Source: Filosporella fistucella (lineage: Eukaryota; Ascomycota; Leotiomycetes; Helotiales). Taken from it: a stretch of 64,000 nucleotides of DNA. The stretch lies in NCBI GenBank assembly GCA_030077755.1, contig JAQJZZ010000017.1, positions 496,001 to 560,000 on the forward strand, read 5' to 3'. The notes under the pieces were generated by a model, which did no database searches, was not told the DNA's origin, and was given only the letters and a program-made list of their open reading frames with translations. Both the position numbers and the translations under genes were made by a program. Shown here piece after piece: positions 25,228-36,206 of the stretch. Position 1 is the stretch's first letter; every line of letters begins with the position of its first letter.

Positions 25228-25436
25228 GTACGAGTCAGCTAGCTCTTTTGTTAACAAAATGAGATGTCGAGTTAATATTGGTACATATACATGCGCACAC
25301 ATTGTCCGTAGCCGTATTATACTAATTTTTTTCAAAAAAAAGTACAAGTCAGCCAAGTCTGTTGTCAATAAAATTAAATGTCAAGCTAATCTTGGTGAAT
25401 ACACAAATAGACAAATTGTCCGGGGCAGTATCATTC
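25228..25436. repeat. Diverged tandem duplication, two 95-base units
   Basis: Units 25228-25322 and 25342-25436 align without gaps over 95 bases, with about 26 mismatches by eye (roughly 73% identity), of which about 15 are transitions. Shared blocks include GTAC.AGTCAGC, TTGT.AA.AAAAT, TTGGT and ATTGTCCG. They are separated by 19 bases that include an A-run. A weaker third resemblance lies near 24140. This is consistent with RIP-type or neutral decay of a tandem repeat. Confidence 0.65.
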
Positions 25437-27208
25437 ACCTGTCAGATGATGAAGGGCATCGAATTCACTAACCTTACAACCTCGCCTTTGTAGCCTACCC
25501 ACACCCTTTACACCTTCCATTCCTGTTCCTTCCAGTTTTAAGGCATATCTCCGGGCTATATAAACTATCTCCGAGCACAACTCCGACGTATCTCCGCAAC
25601 AACCCGGACCATTACAGAAGGCGTATCCGGCGTGCGGCGTCCGGCTCCGCAGCTAAGACCCCAAAGTCTAGAACATAGTTATTAGCACTTGTTGGACAAC
25701 TCTTTTCTGGTTGGGACATATGTTTGGAGCTCAAAGATGTATAGGTAGGGAGATTGGTAGATAAGTAAGATAATCTTTGTTAGGTTGGATAAGAATATGA
25801 GGATAATAGGATGAAAAAGTCCGGTGACGGCGGTGGAATACCTTTGTGTGTGAATTGGATAATAACTTTATTTTATGCCAGGACTTTGTTATATGTGCAA
25901 ATGTATTTCTGGGTTTAGAAAGCTTTGAGAGAGATTTAAGTACAGATTGCTTTCCTGGAAGAATCTCAATCATAATCTCCAACTGTAAAATTAATAAAAA
26001 TTGACTATCGCCAAATACCTCAACACCATAGCCTCCCCTTCTCTATTACTTTGCCCCCAAGAGCCAGCCGCTTTTGAAACGTGTTACCTCTTCTCCCTGA
26101 AGCGCGGTCATAAAGAACGAGGAGCGGGGCAGAATGAGACACAATTCCAGGGGTTCGCTTAGCGATAGATGGTCAGCATGCATGAGCCACTTCTTGTGCT
26201 TGATGAGCTGGTACTCTGTGATACATGTTACTTTAAACTGAGGCGGATGATTGAAAATGTCATACTTTGAAATAGGCTTTGTGACTGACTCTTATGCAGG
26301 CTGCCGGCTATTTCATGTAGCACCACAGAAGAATTCATCGCCTTCGATATTAATATGTAAAGTGCTCTCTTCCCATTGCTTGCATAGTCGCAAAACACTG
26401 TACTATCTATGAAGTAGAGAAACCCAAGTACAAGCCTCCAAGCGCAATCTACAATGATGTATTTAGCCTTAGCACTGCAATTGGTTCTAGCTGCTTTCTT
26501 GCTCTCAAGCTGGTGGAGACTGAAGACTCGGAAGTTCAATTACACATTTGATTCAGTTTGCGATGCTGTTCATCAGCAAAAGACTACCAAACCCGCTTTT
26601 TCTCAATAACTAATGACTATCATCTTATTGTAGAAACTGGACCCAAAGACCACAAGCGGCAAAGGGCTGAAAGATAGTAGTACCACATTAGGCAGCTCGA
26701 TAAATTTTGACATTGGGTATATGCTGAAGAGAGCACTCTAAATGCCATGTACAAAGCTGATATAAAACAGGGAAACGATCATGTATTATCTTTCTTCTCG
26801 ACTCAAGATTTGGGGAAATAGGCAACCGAATTTGGGTCAACGTTATAGTACCTGAATACCTGGAAGATCTAGACTTTGATTCAAGCAATAAACTTCAATA
26901 TCAATACAATTTTCCTTTATGCTTCTTGGAAATGGGAAATCTCTCGAAATTCTTGACATTCCACTTGAAAGCTCTTAAAAGGACCATCAATTTAATCATC
27001 TCCATCACTTGACTACCTACACCTACAGTAAGCAAAGTTTTCCCGATAAGCGACAATCCACTTTCTGCTTCCCACTTCTCTACTCCCAAAAATGAAAAGT
27101 TGAAGCAGCACAAGATCAGCATCCAGTGACACTACCTCCGAACCGTCTCTAATATAAAGTCCCGAAAATGTTCATGCAAAAATACGCTCCCTGTAGGCAA
27201 AAGGTAAT

Positions 27209-27307
27209 TGCGTTCGCCGGGAATCGAACCCGGGGCCCATCGAAGTTGTAGTAATTCTAAGAAGAACAAACTGGCAACGATGGATTTTACCACTACTATT
27301 ATTTTGT
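27209..27307 (-). tRNA. tRNA-Gly(GCC)-like gene with intron, 5' end broken
   Basis: On the minus strand the 3' two-thirds looks like tRNA-Gly. There is a T-arm CCGGG-TTCGATT-CCCGG, a 3' acceptor CGAACGC with discriminator A (27209), and an anticodon stem CATCG/CGATG with loop TTGCCA, giving anticodon GCC. A 28-base insertion after position 37 fits the canonical tRNA intron site. The D-loop half AGTGGTAAAATC is also present. The 5' acceptor strand (ACAAAAT) does not pair with the 3' strand, and the D-stem is poor. The gene therefore appears truncated or disrupted at its 5' end and is probably a pseudogene. Confidence 0.55.
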
Positions 27308-27994
27308 TAGGAAGTGCTCTGATTGAAGAGAAACTGGGATTACTTACAACCACAAACGCTGAAGATCCTGATTGGATGACGAGGGGATGGTATTGTGGTT
27401 TATACAAACGTTTGGGCGTGTGGGAGGAGCAGGGATTGGGTTAGCCGAGGAGGGCAGGGGAGAAGGGAAAGGAGATGGAGAATGGGAAGGGAAGGAGTGA
27501 AGATGGGGGGTTGAGGAGAGGATTTCTCATAAAGAGTTAAGAAATATAGCAAAGGTAGAAATGAGATTCTGAAAGATGGAGTGTTTGGTGTACTATTCAT
27601 TGCGCTTACTAGACAAGTCTACTCCAAGACAGAGATATGTAGCTGAAGGCACGTGATCATGGAAGCAAATCGGGTTCCGTAATCGGGTTTGGCAGTGAAG
27701 ATATAGAGACTAGAAGTTTTTCAAGACAAGAAAAGATGGCAATATTGTTTGTAGAATAGCTCTAGACGCTTGTACCACTTGACTAAGTTGAGAAATATCA
27801 AAACCTGGGACCGGGGCTGACCTAGTGTAAAATACCCGCTCATGACGGAACTCTTGACAACATCAAAAATCCTAGAAAACCTTTCTACACCATCTCTAAT
27901 TAATTCCCAATTATATAATTTCGCACGAAACTCATACATAAATCTGACGAGCCAAAGAAAATCCTGAGACATCTCATATATCATATTCGAAAAG
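27308..27994. other. Intergenic region with polypurine tract
   Basis: Holds a purine-rich tract at 27447-27523 and the promoter of the metallophosphoesterase gene. No protein gene is recognised. Confidence 0.45.
27447..27523. repeat. Polypurine (G/A) tract
   Basis: About 77 bases that are roughly 90% purine on the plus strand, rich in GGGAAGGGAAGGAG-type words and including a run of six G. The complementary strand is correspondingly C/T-rich, as in fungal leader sequences, so it might be the leader of a minus-strand transcript. Confidence 0.6.
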
Positions 27995-29158
27995 ATGCCA
28001 CCAATTCAACGAAAAAGACGACATCAGGGCCTTGTTTTTAAGCCTTATTCAAGAGCGACTCAGCAGACGACTTCGACTTACGCTGGGTTTGAGGCGATTG
28101 TCAGCGATACTTCGGATACGGCTGAAAACAGTGTCACAAGTCCAGATATCTCAGAAAAATCGACACAACCCAACGATGCCGCTGATACTGAAATAAATCT
28201 GATATCAGCTCCAACACCTACTAGAACGACCATCATCAAAACCAAATTCCTCATTTTATCAGATACACACGGGGAATCAGAACTGCCCATCTCACCTAAC
28301 ACACCGATTGACGTTGTCCTCCACTGCGGCGACCTCTCAGAATGTGGCACTCTGGACGAATACCGTAAAACCTTATCTCTTCTCTCCAGTATCTCCGCTC
28401 CACTCAAACTCATCATACCAGGGAATCATGACTTGACGCTTGATAAAAAATTCTGGGATGAGAATAGTACTGCTTCAGGACGAGATTTATATGAGAGGGC
28501 GAGAGAAATCTTTACTGGAACCGAGGCGAAACAGGCGGGAGTGACGTATTTGGAGAATGGAATTCATGAGTTTAGGTTGGAGAATGGAGCAATGTTGAGG
28601 ATATATGTGAATTCGGCTACGCCTAGAGATTCTCAGAGCGTAGATTGGGCTTTTGGATATCCGAGTAGTCACGATATATATAATCCCCCTGGATTAGGTA
28701 TCTCGTACAGCCAGGCCGCTGGGAACGAGATGACGGAAATGAGAGAAGGAGAAATGATCGATGTATTGATGACGCATGGACCGGCGAGGTATCGATTGGA
28801 TAAGACTTTTGAAGGAGATAGTATCGGTTGTCCGCACCTATTCAGAGCTTTGAGGAGGGTGAGACCAAGGATGCATGTTTTCGGACATGTGCATTCGGGC
28901 CATGGGGTAGAGACTGTGAGGTGGAATGAGAACAAAGACTTGCCTGAGGATGACGACGATGATGATGGGATTGAGAAGGTACTGCGGGTTGGAGCAAGGG
29001 AGGAAAGTGGTGTTATGAGAGTAGAAGGTGGAGGAGAAAGAGGGGAGACTATGGTTGTGAATGCTGCAATGATGGGATTTGATCAAGAGTTGGGAAGGGA
29101 GAGGTTGACGAGGAAGCCGTGGTTGGTTGAGTTGGCGTTGGGGTTGGGGTGGTGCTGA
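27995..29158 (+). CDS. Calcineurin-like metallophosphoesterase (MPPED type)
   Basis: Metal-dependent phosphoesterase of the group that includes MPPED1/2-like proteins. It has one exon and 387 residues. Metal-binding motifs appear in order: LILSDTHGE (Asp90, His92), VVLHCGDLSE (Asp113), IPGNHDLTLD (Asn144, His145, Asp146), DVLMTHGPARY and HVFGHVHSGHG. All key residues are present, so it should be active. About 80 residues of disordered, Ser/Thr-rich N terminus precede the domain, and an acidic run (EDDDDDDG) sits near residue 328. There is no signal peptide. The substrate is unknown; family members hydrolyse phosphodiesters such as 2',3'-cAMP in vitro. Confidence 0.9.
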   Translation: MPPIQRKRRHQGLVFKPYSRATQQTTSTYAGFEAIVSDTSDTAENSVTSPDISEKSTQPNDAADTEINLISAPTPTRTTIIKTKFLILSDTHGESELPISPNTPIDVVLHCGDLSECGTLDEYRKTLSLLSSISAPLKLIIPGNHDLTLDKKFWDENSTASGRDLYERAREIFTGTEAKQAGVTYLENGIHEFRLENGAMLRIYVNSATPRDSQSVDWAFGYPSSHDIYNPPGLGISYSQAAGNEMTEMREGEMIDVLMTHGPARYRLDKTFEGDSIGCPHLFRALRRVRPRMHVFGHVHSGHGVETVRWNENKDLPEDDDDDDGIEKVLRVGAREESGVMRVEGGGERGETMVVNAAMMGFDQELGRERLTRKPWLVELALGLGWC

Positions 29159-31136
29159 GTGTTTTTAATTTAAGAATGGAAATGGGGTCCAGTTGTCGTT
29201 CATAGTTGGAAGTGGCATAAGAAAACGAACATTTCGAGATAATTGCATTTCCAAGAGGAAATTGAATGATCGTTGATGCACTACTACTATAAGTTGTGCG
29301 AAGTCAACTTGTTTGATGGAAACTAATCTGACTTGTGACTTCCTAGCAGTAATAATTGCTGCCGAATGGTGGAAGGTTTTATTTCATAGCTCAGAAAATA
29401 GCCGCGCACCGAGAAGACAGGATAGATCATAAAACAAAAATTTTGAATGAGAGAAGTCAAGGTTGGTTCGTCTGAAAGATTTGAATGAGGTTGTGTGGAA
29501 ATGCAAAGGACGAGAACTGCAGTGCTGCGTTTCCACACTGTTGCTATTACTGGCTTCTGAGAAACTTATCCACCTTCACGCTCAACGTAGGTGCGAAAGC
29601 ACTACGACAACTTCTTCATGGGATGGCAACCTTTCTTCAAGTTTTCATCGCGCGCAAAACATCCATCGATTCTCTCTCGCTCTCCATCCTAAGAGGCAAA
29701 TCCGAACGGAATTCCGCCAACGGGTCAAATGTTTGTGTTGGGTTCGTACTAACTCAACCTCCCTCGCATTCCATTCCAAGATGGTCTGCCAGGCAAAAGT
29801 ATCCTTCGAAATTGAGGCTTGATGAGATAATAGAGATATTGGTGCCATAAACAACCATTGACCAACCGTTGAATATCCATGCATCAACTCGCACACTTGC
29901 GCAAGCCTCAAACGCCTCTTATTATCAACCCGATTGATTCCTTCAGCCTGCAACCCGATGCGACTCTCGACCGAATCATCCCCGACAGCCGACAGGTGTC
30001 CTGATTTATCGTATCGTTGTTGAATGTCGTTGCTATGTGGTCTCAGTATTCGCGCACTGAAGCATCCGTAAGACCGCCAAACCTCGGGAGTTGACCACGC
30101 TGAAGACTTCCGCATTCGCAATTAAAACGCCGAGGAATACCAAGGAAGCCGCAGAGACCCACCCCACTCCTTGACGCCCAAAATTCCGAATTGACCTGAT
30201 GTCAAATCTTTGCCAAGTCGCACTTGCGACGACTGAACCTTAACGCTGGAAGCAGATTTCTTATGCGAGTGGAAGAGCAATGGACGCACAGCAAAACCGA
30301 GTAACGTCGGACGGATCAAACTATGTCTTCAGAAACGATCAGAGCCATACTTCGAATTCAATGGTACAAGGAGAACATTTCGAATAGGTGGTAAATTTCT
30401 GTCTGCCGCTTAGAAAGTCGAGTCATCCTCCTGCAAGATTCTACGCCTCCTACGGAAACATGCTTCCCTCGTCAAATTGAAACTGGGGAATCTTCGGTGT
30501 CTGGCGGGCAACATACCTCTCCATCTGGAGAAGATACGGCAATTCACTGCTGGATTGGCTAGAAAACTGGATTGTGGAGAGGAACATGGGGCGGCAGAGG
30601 GGCGTAAAGAAGCTATTTCCAAGCCAAAGCCACTGCATTGGCTGAATGCTTAATTTCTCTGCGGGGTCCCCCGTTGGTTGCATGGGGAGTGCCACCATGG
30701 CGAAGCTAGAGAATGGTGATTTATCTGCTTTGGGCTACGAAAACTTAACGATCCACATATCGGTCATCATATGATGCACCAGTTCCAACGGAAAGTTCAC
30801 CGTAATAGAGCGGGCTCAATGGTCAATCGCGCTCTATCAAACAGAGATGCACCAGAAGAACCTATCGGGCGATGACCGCGCCGTTGGATACCGGAAATGA
30901 CTAGGGTTACAAATATTTCTAGGTCATCACTTCCCCTCGCACATGGAATCGTGCGACATGGTGTTGGAAAAGATAAGTAGTTGAGTTCCCGCACTCCCCC
31001 TCAATTCCTCGTTTACGTGTACACACTTTTACGTCTGTGCTTCAAGAGATACAAAGGTGAGAGCATGTCTCTGCCTCTAGAGCATTCAGGTTGCCAAAAG
31101 TTTTACTGACTCGACGATAGCCATCGACTCATAAAC
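29159..31136. other. Intergenic region, nothing recognised
   Basis: Two kilobases without a recognisable gene. A 158-codon minus-strand frame (30121-29645) and overlapping plus-strand frames (29463-29850) share the same DNA; none has domain content. The end of the region includes a CT-rich leader for the downstream permease. Confidence 0.4.
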
Positions 31137-32822
31137 ATGGCGGACAATTCCAGTGACGAGAAGGTCGCAACGGCCCATGTTCCAGATGCCGGTATCCAAG
31201 AGTCACATACTCCACACAAGATGACAGCGGGGGAGTATGCTCGCACCCGGGTCTCAACACTGAAGCCTCCTATGAATAAGGCGCCCAATCCATTCAAGCT
31301 TCTTGCTATGTTGAGTGGAAAGCAGTGGCTTTTTTTCTTGGTCGGATTCATTGCTTGGGTGTGTATATTCCTCAAATGATCACGGAGGATTACTGATTGT
31401 AATAGACATGGGATGCATTCGATTTCTTTACTGTCAGCTTGACAGTATCTGACCTCGCAAAAGATTTTGGCAAAACCAATACACAAATTACCTGGGGAAT
31501 TACATTGGTTCTCATGTTCAGGTCCGTTGGTTCAATTGCATTTGGACTCGCAGCCGATCGGTATGGAAGAAAATGGCCCTTCGTAGTCAACAACCTTTTG
31601 TTCATTGTCCTCGAGTTGGGTACTGGATTTTGTCAAACATACAAGCAGTTCCTCGCATGTCGAGCACTTTTCGGTATCGCAATGGGTGGACTCTATGGAA
31701 ATGCAGCGGCCACAGCTCTCGAGGACTGTCCAGAGGAAGCTCGTGGTTTGATCTCTGGTATGCTGCAGCAGGGCTATGCTTTTGGATATCTGCTTGCAAC
31801 TGCCTTTGCTCGTGGTCTTGTCAACACAACCTCGCATGGATGGCGTCCTCTTTTCTGGTTCGGCGCTTGCCCTCCAGTTTTGATTATCATTTTCCGATTG
31901 TGTCTTCCTGAGACCGAGGCCTACGAGGACCGTGAAGTTGTCCGAAAAGAACAGGGCAATATTGGAAAGACTTTCATTGCAGAAGGAAAGGTCGCATTGA
32001 AGAGACATTGGCTTCTTCTTATTTACCTTGTGCTTTTGATGGCAGGTTTTAACTTTATGGTTCGTCGGATTCTATCCAAAAACTTGTGTGTGCAATAGCT
32101 AACCTGAAAAGTCCCACGGCTCGCAGGATCTTTACCCTACGATGTTGACCAATCAATACAAATTCTCCGCCAACGCTGTGACTGTCACTCAAGTTGTTGC
32201 CAACCTTGGAGCAATGACCGGAGGTACCGTTATCGGCTATTGCTCTCAAATATTTGGTCGTCGGTTCTCGATCATCTTCATTTGCATTATCGGTGGGGCT
32301 CTTCTCTACCCATACACTTTCACCTCTACTCATGCCGTGATTGCCGCCGCCTTCTTCGAACAATTCTGCGTTCAGGGTGCATGGGGAGTTATTCCAATTC
32401 ATTTGATGGAACTGTCTCCTGGTTCATTCAGAACTTTTGTGGTGGGAACTTCTTACCAATTGGGTAACCTCGTTTCATCCGCTTCATCGACCATCGAGTC
32501 TACAATTGGCTCCCAATTTCCTCTGCCACCAACGAACAAAGGAGTCAAGCGTTATGAGTACGGGAAAGTTATGTGCATCTTTATGGGATGTGTTTATGCT
32601 TATGTTATCATCTTGACATTTGTTGGTCCGGAATACTTGCGAAGAAGCTTTGAGGTCCGACAGGACAGCGATATCGCTGAAGCCGCTGGCCACGACACAA
32701 TCGAGGCTGCAATGAGGAAAATTCACAGACGTGAAGCTATGGGCATGGGTATGGATGCTAGTGACAGGGAGGATATTGAAACTATTGAGAAGGGTGGTGC
32801 GAGAGGACACAAGGCAGAGTAA
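31137..32822 (+). CDS. JEN-type monocarboxylate/H+ symporter (MFS)
   Basis: Plasma-membrane permease for lactate, pyruvate or related mono- or dicarboxylates. Exons 31137-31358, 31406-32059 and 32112-32822 give 528 residues. Splicing joins NFM to SHGSQDLYPT, reconstituting the JEN-family signature N-x-x-(S/T)-H-x-(S/T)-Q-D-x-x-x-T at residues 290-302, with every signature residue present. Other evidence is the MFS loop motif GLAADRYGRKWP and about 12 hydrophobic segments, with a large central cytosolic loop (EAYEDREVVRKEQG). The C terminus is long and charged. Expected to be induced by acids and repressed by glucose, as known for JEN1; no regulatory site was verified here. The exact substrate is inferred only. 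Confidence 0.92.
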
Positions 32823-33370
32823 GCACAGTATCCTCCGTATGAAGATAATGAGATGGTGGAATTCGGTGGAAGTAAACATGCCGCAAGGATTGAGATATGA
32901 TAGCCAATCTATGTTCAAAGTACGAAGTTCTCAAATCTTCTAGATATTTGTATTATCCCATTTCGGGTGGAACGTCGCATAAAGCTTCGATGTCTACTAT
33001 CATTGTTGATACCCAATACAATGGGTCTCAGTATCAGCAACCACCCTTAGTATTTGATCTCAACAAAGATCGAAAACTGTCACAGTGATATATCGAAAGT
33101 CTTTGTATGCTTCGTGAAGCCATTGATACTTCGAACTACTCGCTGTTTCCCGCTCAGGATGCGCTTGTGTTGCATTATAAAGTCTGAAAGTGAGATTCGA
33201 TGGGGAACTTCGAAACTATCAAAGGCAATGTTGAGGATATATATGATTACTACCTAGCGCATAGCTTCCACAGCAGCACTCAGCACAATCTCAATCAAAC
33301 CTCAATCCAGACAGCACACCACCACATTTTCAATACAAAATTATCTCTCTCAACTCCTCACTCAACCAAA
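32823..33370. other. Intergenic region
   Basis: 3' region of the permease and a C/A-rich leader (about 33260-33370) preceding a small ORF. No other gene is seen. Confidence 0.45.
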
Positions 33371-33565
33371 ATGCCCCCCCAAGATTCCAGTAGGTCTACC
33401 AAGAGAGGCAAATCAATCTTCAGAAACCTTATCAATCGCCTTCATTTCGGCAAGAGAATTCCGTCCAAACATCACCCTATAGAAGTGTTGATTGTAAAGA
33501 AGGAGAGTGTTAGTGCGAGGGAGAGAGAAATTTTGGAGATGATGAAGAATGGGAAGGCGGAATAG
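33371..33565 (+). CDS. Small basic protein, hypothetical
   Basis: A 64-residue ORF with a good start context (CCAAAATG) after a typical fungal C/A-rich leader; a TATAAA-like word lies near 33176. The protein is strongly basic (KRGKSIFRNLINRLHFGKR) with a C-terminal charged helix (SAREREILEMMKNGKAE). No signal peptide or known domain. The leader and compositional bias support a real gene; the short length keeps this tentative. Confidence 0.45.
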   Translation: MPPQDSSRSTKRGKSIFRNLINRLHFGKRIPSKHHPIEVLIVKKESVSAREREILEMMKNGKAE

Positions 33566-34694
33566 GAATAGGTGGGCGGTGTGGAGGGAAGGACACTGGT
33601 CGTCTTACTGATTGATTTTAGGGAGGTAAGGGAGGGTTTGGATGGATGGTAGATGGTAGAGGATAGATAGAGAAATTGAGAAATAGGATGGGTGAATGAT
33701 TCTTAATGTTGTGCTTTGTGAATAGCATGTTAGAGAGCTAGCTGATATCTAGATACACTGAATGAGCATATGATATGCACGTGATTTAAATCCCGTGATC
33801 TGAACACTCGAATGAGCAGATGAGGTAGCTACAGCTACATTGAATAAATACAGCTTTAGGACTTGCAACGCAAACTGCCAAGTGATACTTTTTACTATTA
33901 CCTACCAGGTACCAAGAAGTAGAATTCGAGTGCACATGATTCGGAGGACGTGCTACCTAGGTAGATACTTCTGAAGAACGTGAGACATGGAATAAATCGA
34001 TCAACAAGTCACAATAAGAGATCTATGATAGACAAAATAATTCTAGAAGATAAACTATGACTACCTAGATATTGAACTAATGTAAAAGCAGGACACGCAA
34101 AGAAGCGCGAGAAAAGAGCGAGGTTCGTACGACCATGAGGCCCTGTTAATGCAGCCAGTCAAATAAGGACGTAATCAGCCTATCACTGAATTCTCAGCTT
34201 AGTCATCGCCTTCCCACCAGAAATACCACCAGCACATTTATCGGACAACTTTCCCTCCGATCGGGCTGTCAGATGTTCCTATCCCTGATCTTCCTTTCCC
34301 TATGAACCATTGGGCAGCGGCGCTCGGAGAACCAGTTCATGGTTAGTGAAATTGACTAAGGAAGATCAGCCTTGTTTGACGTGGTTTGACAAAAGAGGTG
34401 TCATTTTGCGCCGCATACTCACATTACCCTCGCTAGACGTGATAGGACTTAGATGGATTGCTGGCTATCGAGTTTGTGGGCGAGAAGGGGCCGAAGGATG
34501 ATATAGGTAGTATTCTCAAGTGAGGAGGGCTGAAGAGAAAGGAATTATATATACTCGAGGTGTCCTCGATAGTTTGAGGTCTCATCATCAGTAATTTTAA
34601 GATTCAGCTCCCAAGTATCTCCTTTCAAAATCCAAATTCATTGCCAAACCTCCAATTATTATCCTAACTCGTCACACATATCACCACACTCCAA
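33566..34694. other. Intergenic region
   Basis: No recognisable gene. It contains TACCTAGGTA words near 33905-33965 and an A/C-rich leader with a likely TATA word (TATATATA near 34547) before the NmrA-like gene. Confidence 0.45.
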
Positions 34695-35453
34695 ATGTCT
34701 ACCTCCCCAAAGACAGTCGCAATCTTCGGAGCAACAGGCGGAACCGGCCTAGCCACCCTAAAATACTGTCTCCAAGCCAATCTCATCGTCAACGTCCTCG
34801 CCCGCACACCCTCTAAACTCTCCTCCCTCTCAGCCAAATACCCCAATCTCCAAATCATCCAAGGCGATATCCGAGACATCGCTGCGATTAAAAAATGTCT
34901 TGTCTCCAATGGAAAAATAGTAGACACTGTTATCTCAGCGATAGGCATGACGATCGAGATGAAAGGACTAGGTTTCACGTCTAAAGATCCACATATCTGT
35001 TATGAAGGCACGAAAGCTATTCTCTCTGCTCTTGCACAGCTAGAGAATGAAGGAATGCAAGGAGGTGGAGGGCCAGAAATGGTGTTGTTATCTACGACTG
35101 GTATATCAGCCAGAGGACGCGATATCCCTATTGCTATGATACCGATGTACAACTGGATGTTACACGTTCCGCACGAGGATAAGAAGAAAATGGAAGAGAT
35201 GATGATTTCAGGTGAAGGAAAGAATAGGAAATGGGTGTTGATCCGTCCTAGCTTTTTGTGGGATGGAGAGAGTAAGGGTTTAGAGAAGATTAGGGTATCC
35301 AGTGAGACGCCTGGGAGGCCAGAGGAGGCGAAGAAGGAGGTTGCGATTGGGTATGTGATTCATAGGGAGGATGTGGGATTGTGGATTGTGGAGGAGTGTG
35401 TTAAGGGGGATGGAGAGAAGTGGGTTGGGAAGATTGTTACGTTGACTTTTTGA
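34695..35453 (+). CDS. NAD(P)-binding NmrA/SDR-like protein
   Basis: Rossmann-fold protein of the atypical short-chain dehydrogenase (NmrA/NAD(P)H-binding) group. One exon, 252 residues. The dinucleotide-binding motif GATGGTG is at residues 12-18, followed by VNVLARTPSKL (cofactor phosphate region), IQGDIRD and DTVISAIGM. A YxxxK catalytic pair is not obvious, so it may be a redox sensor or a reductase acting on an unknown substrate. Cytosolic, no signal peptide. Confidence 0.85.
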   Translation: MSTSPKTVAIFGATGGTGLATLKYCLQANLIVNVLARTPSKLSSLSAKYPNLQIIQGDIRDIAAIKKCLVSNGKIVDTVISAIGMTIEMKGLGFTSKDPHICYEGTKAILSALAQLENEGMQGGGGPEMVLLSTTGISARGRDIPIAMIPMYNWMLHVPHEDKKKMEEMMISGEGKNRKWVLIRPSFLWDGESKGLEKIRVSSETPGRPEEAKKEVAIGYVIHREDVGLWIVEECVKGDGEKWVGKIVTLTF

Positions 35454-35718
35454 GAAGGGGTGAGTGGGTGGTTTTAAAGTGTTTTGGAGGTTTGGTTGCT
35501 GAATTTGATGTTGGTTTAAAGCTTTGATTTATTATTGGTATTAGAATTTGCGCCGTATATATCCATGTCTTCTCGCTCATTCATTCAGTTCCATATTACC
35601 ACTTCACCAATTCTGTATTGGGACTTAAGTGCCGTGGTATTAATCATACTGGAGTCTAGTCGACATGCATCTTGCAAACATTCAAGACCCAGGTGATAAG
35701 CTTCCGGCATTACCGCAA

Positions 35719-36206
35719 TTATAAAGTTGTACGTAGATGGGAAGTGTTGCACTCAACATGGTTGCCTTCGCCATCGTAGCTTAACCGAGTATTGAAATGA
35801 GCGGAAGTAAGGGCCCATATTGTAAATCCGGCAGCTCGTAGCTTAGCAAAGCATTCACTTAGTACGGTTCTAGCTTCTAGCCTTTTGTATCGTCCTCCTA
35901 TGTAAAGTATGTCCTCGTCAGTGTAGAACTTTCGTGATACCTCGATACTAGCCATCCAATGCATTAGGTAGAAAAGTGGTTGAAAGACTTTCCAGAAAAT
36001 TAGATAGCAACCGGATATGGCGAGATAAGTATATTCTCGTTCCGCGGCTTCCATGCATATCCCAGGGGTTTAGGTCTGCAGAATACCCTCAGCATGGAGC
36101 TTGTCATCGGGCTTTCGTCGATGGCTTTGAAGAAGTCATCGAAAGAGACGCAGGTACCTACAACGTTGAAGATATCGAACACGGCGTTTCTTTTGTAAGT
36201 AGACAT
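35719..36206 (-). pseudogene. Haloacid dehalogenase type II-like pseudogene
   Basis: The minus strand from the ATG at 36206 reads VFDIFNVVGTCVSFDDFFKAID, which resembles the N terminus of fungal 2-haloacid-dehalogenase-like HAD proteins (nucleophile Asp in FDI). Later segments (EAAEREYTYLAISG, FYLMHWMASIE, ECFAKLRAAGFTIWALTSA) match the same family but in another frame. Frame changes are needed near 36110, 36070 (where a TAA stop lies at 36070-36072) and 36051. After the WALTSA segment the similarity fades, and the family's later motifs are not visible. I conclude it is broken and truncated. An intron cannot explain the closely spaced frame changes. Confidence 0.65.

Larger units (their letters stand above)
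23938..27208. other. AT-rich gene desert with diverged repeats
   Basis: Strongly A/T-rich, with long T and TA runs near 24045-24080, many stops in all frames and no recognisable gene. It contains two repeat pairs described separately. The pattern fits an old mobile element eroded by mutation, possibly repeat-induced point mutation, but no coding remnant or intact terminal repeat identifies its class. Confidence 0.5.

Noticed and set aside
29645..30121. 158-codon minus-strand frame upstream of the permease
   Set aside because: No recognisable domain, no leader or splice signals, and it overlaps plus-strand frames of equal quality.
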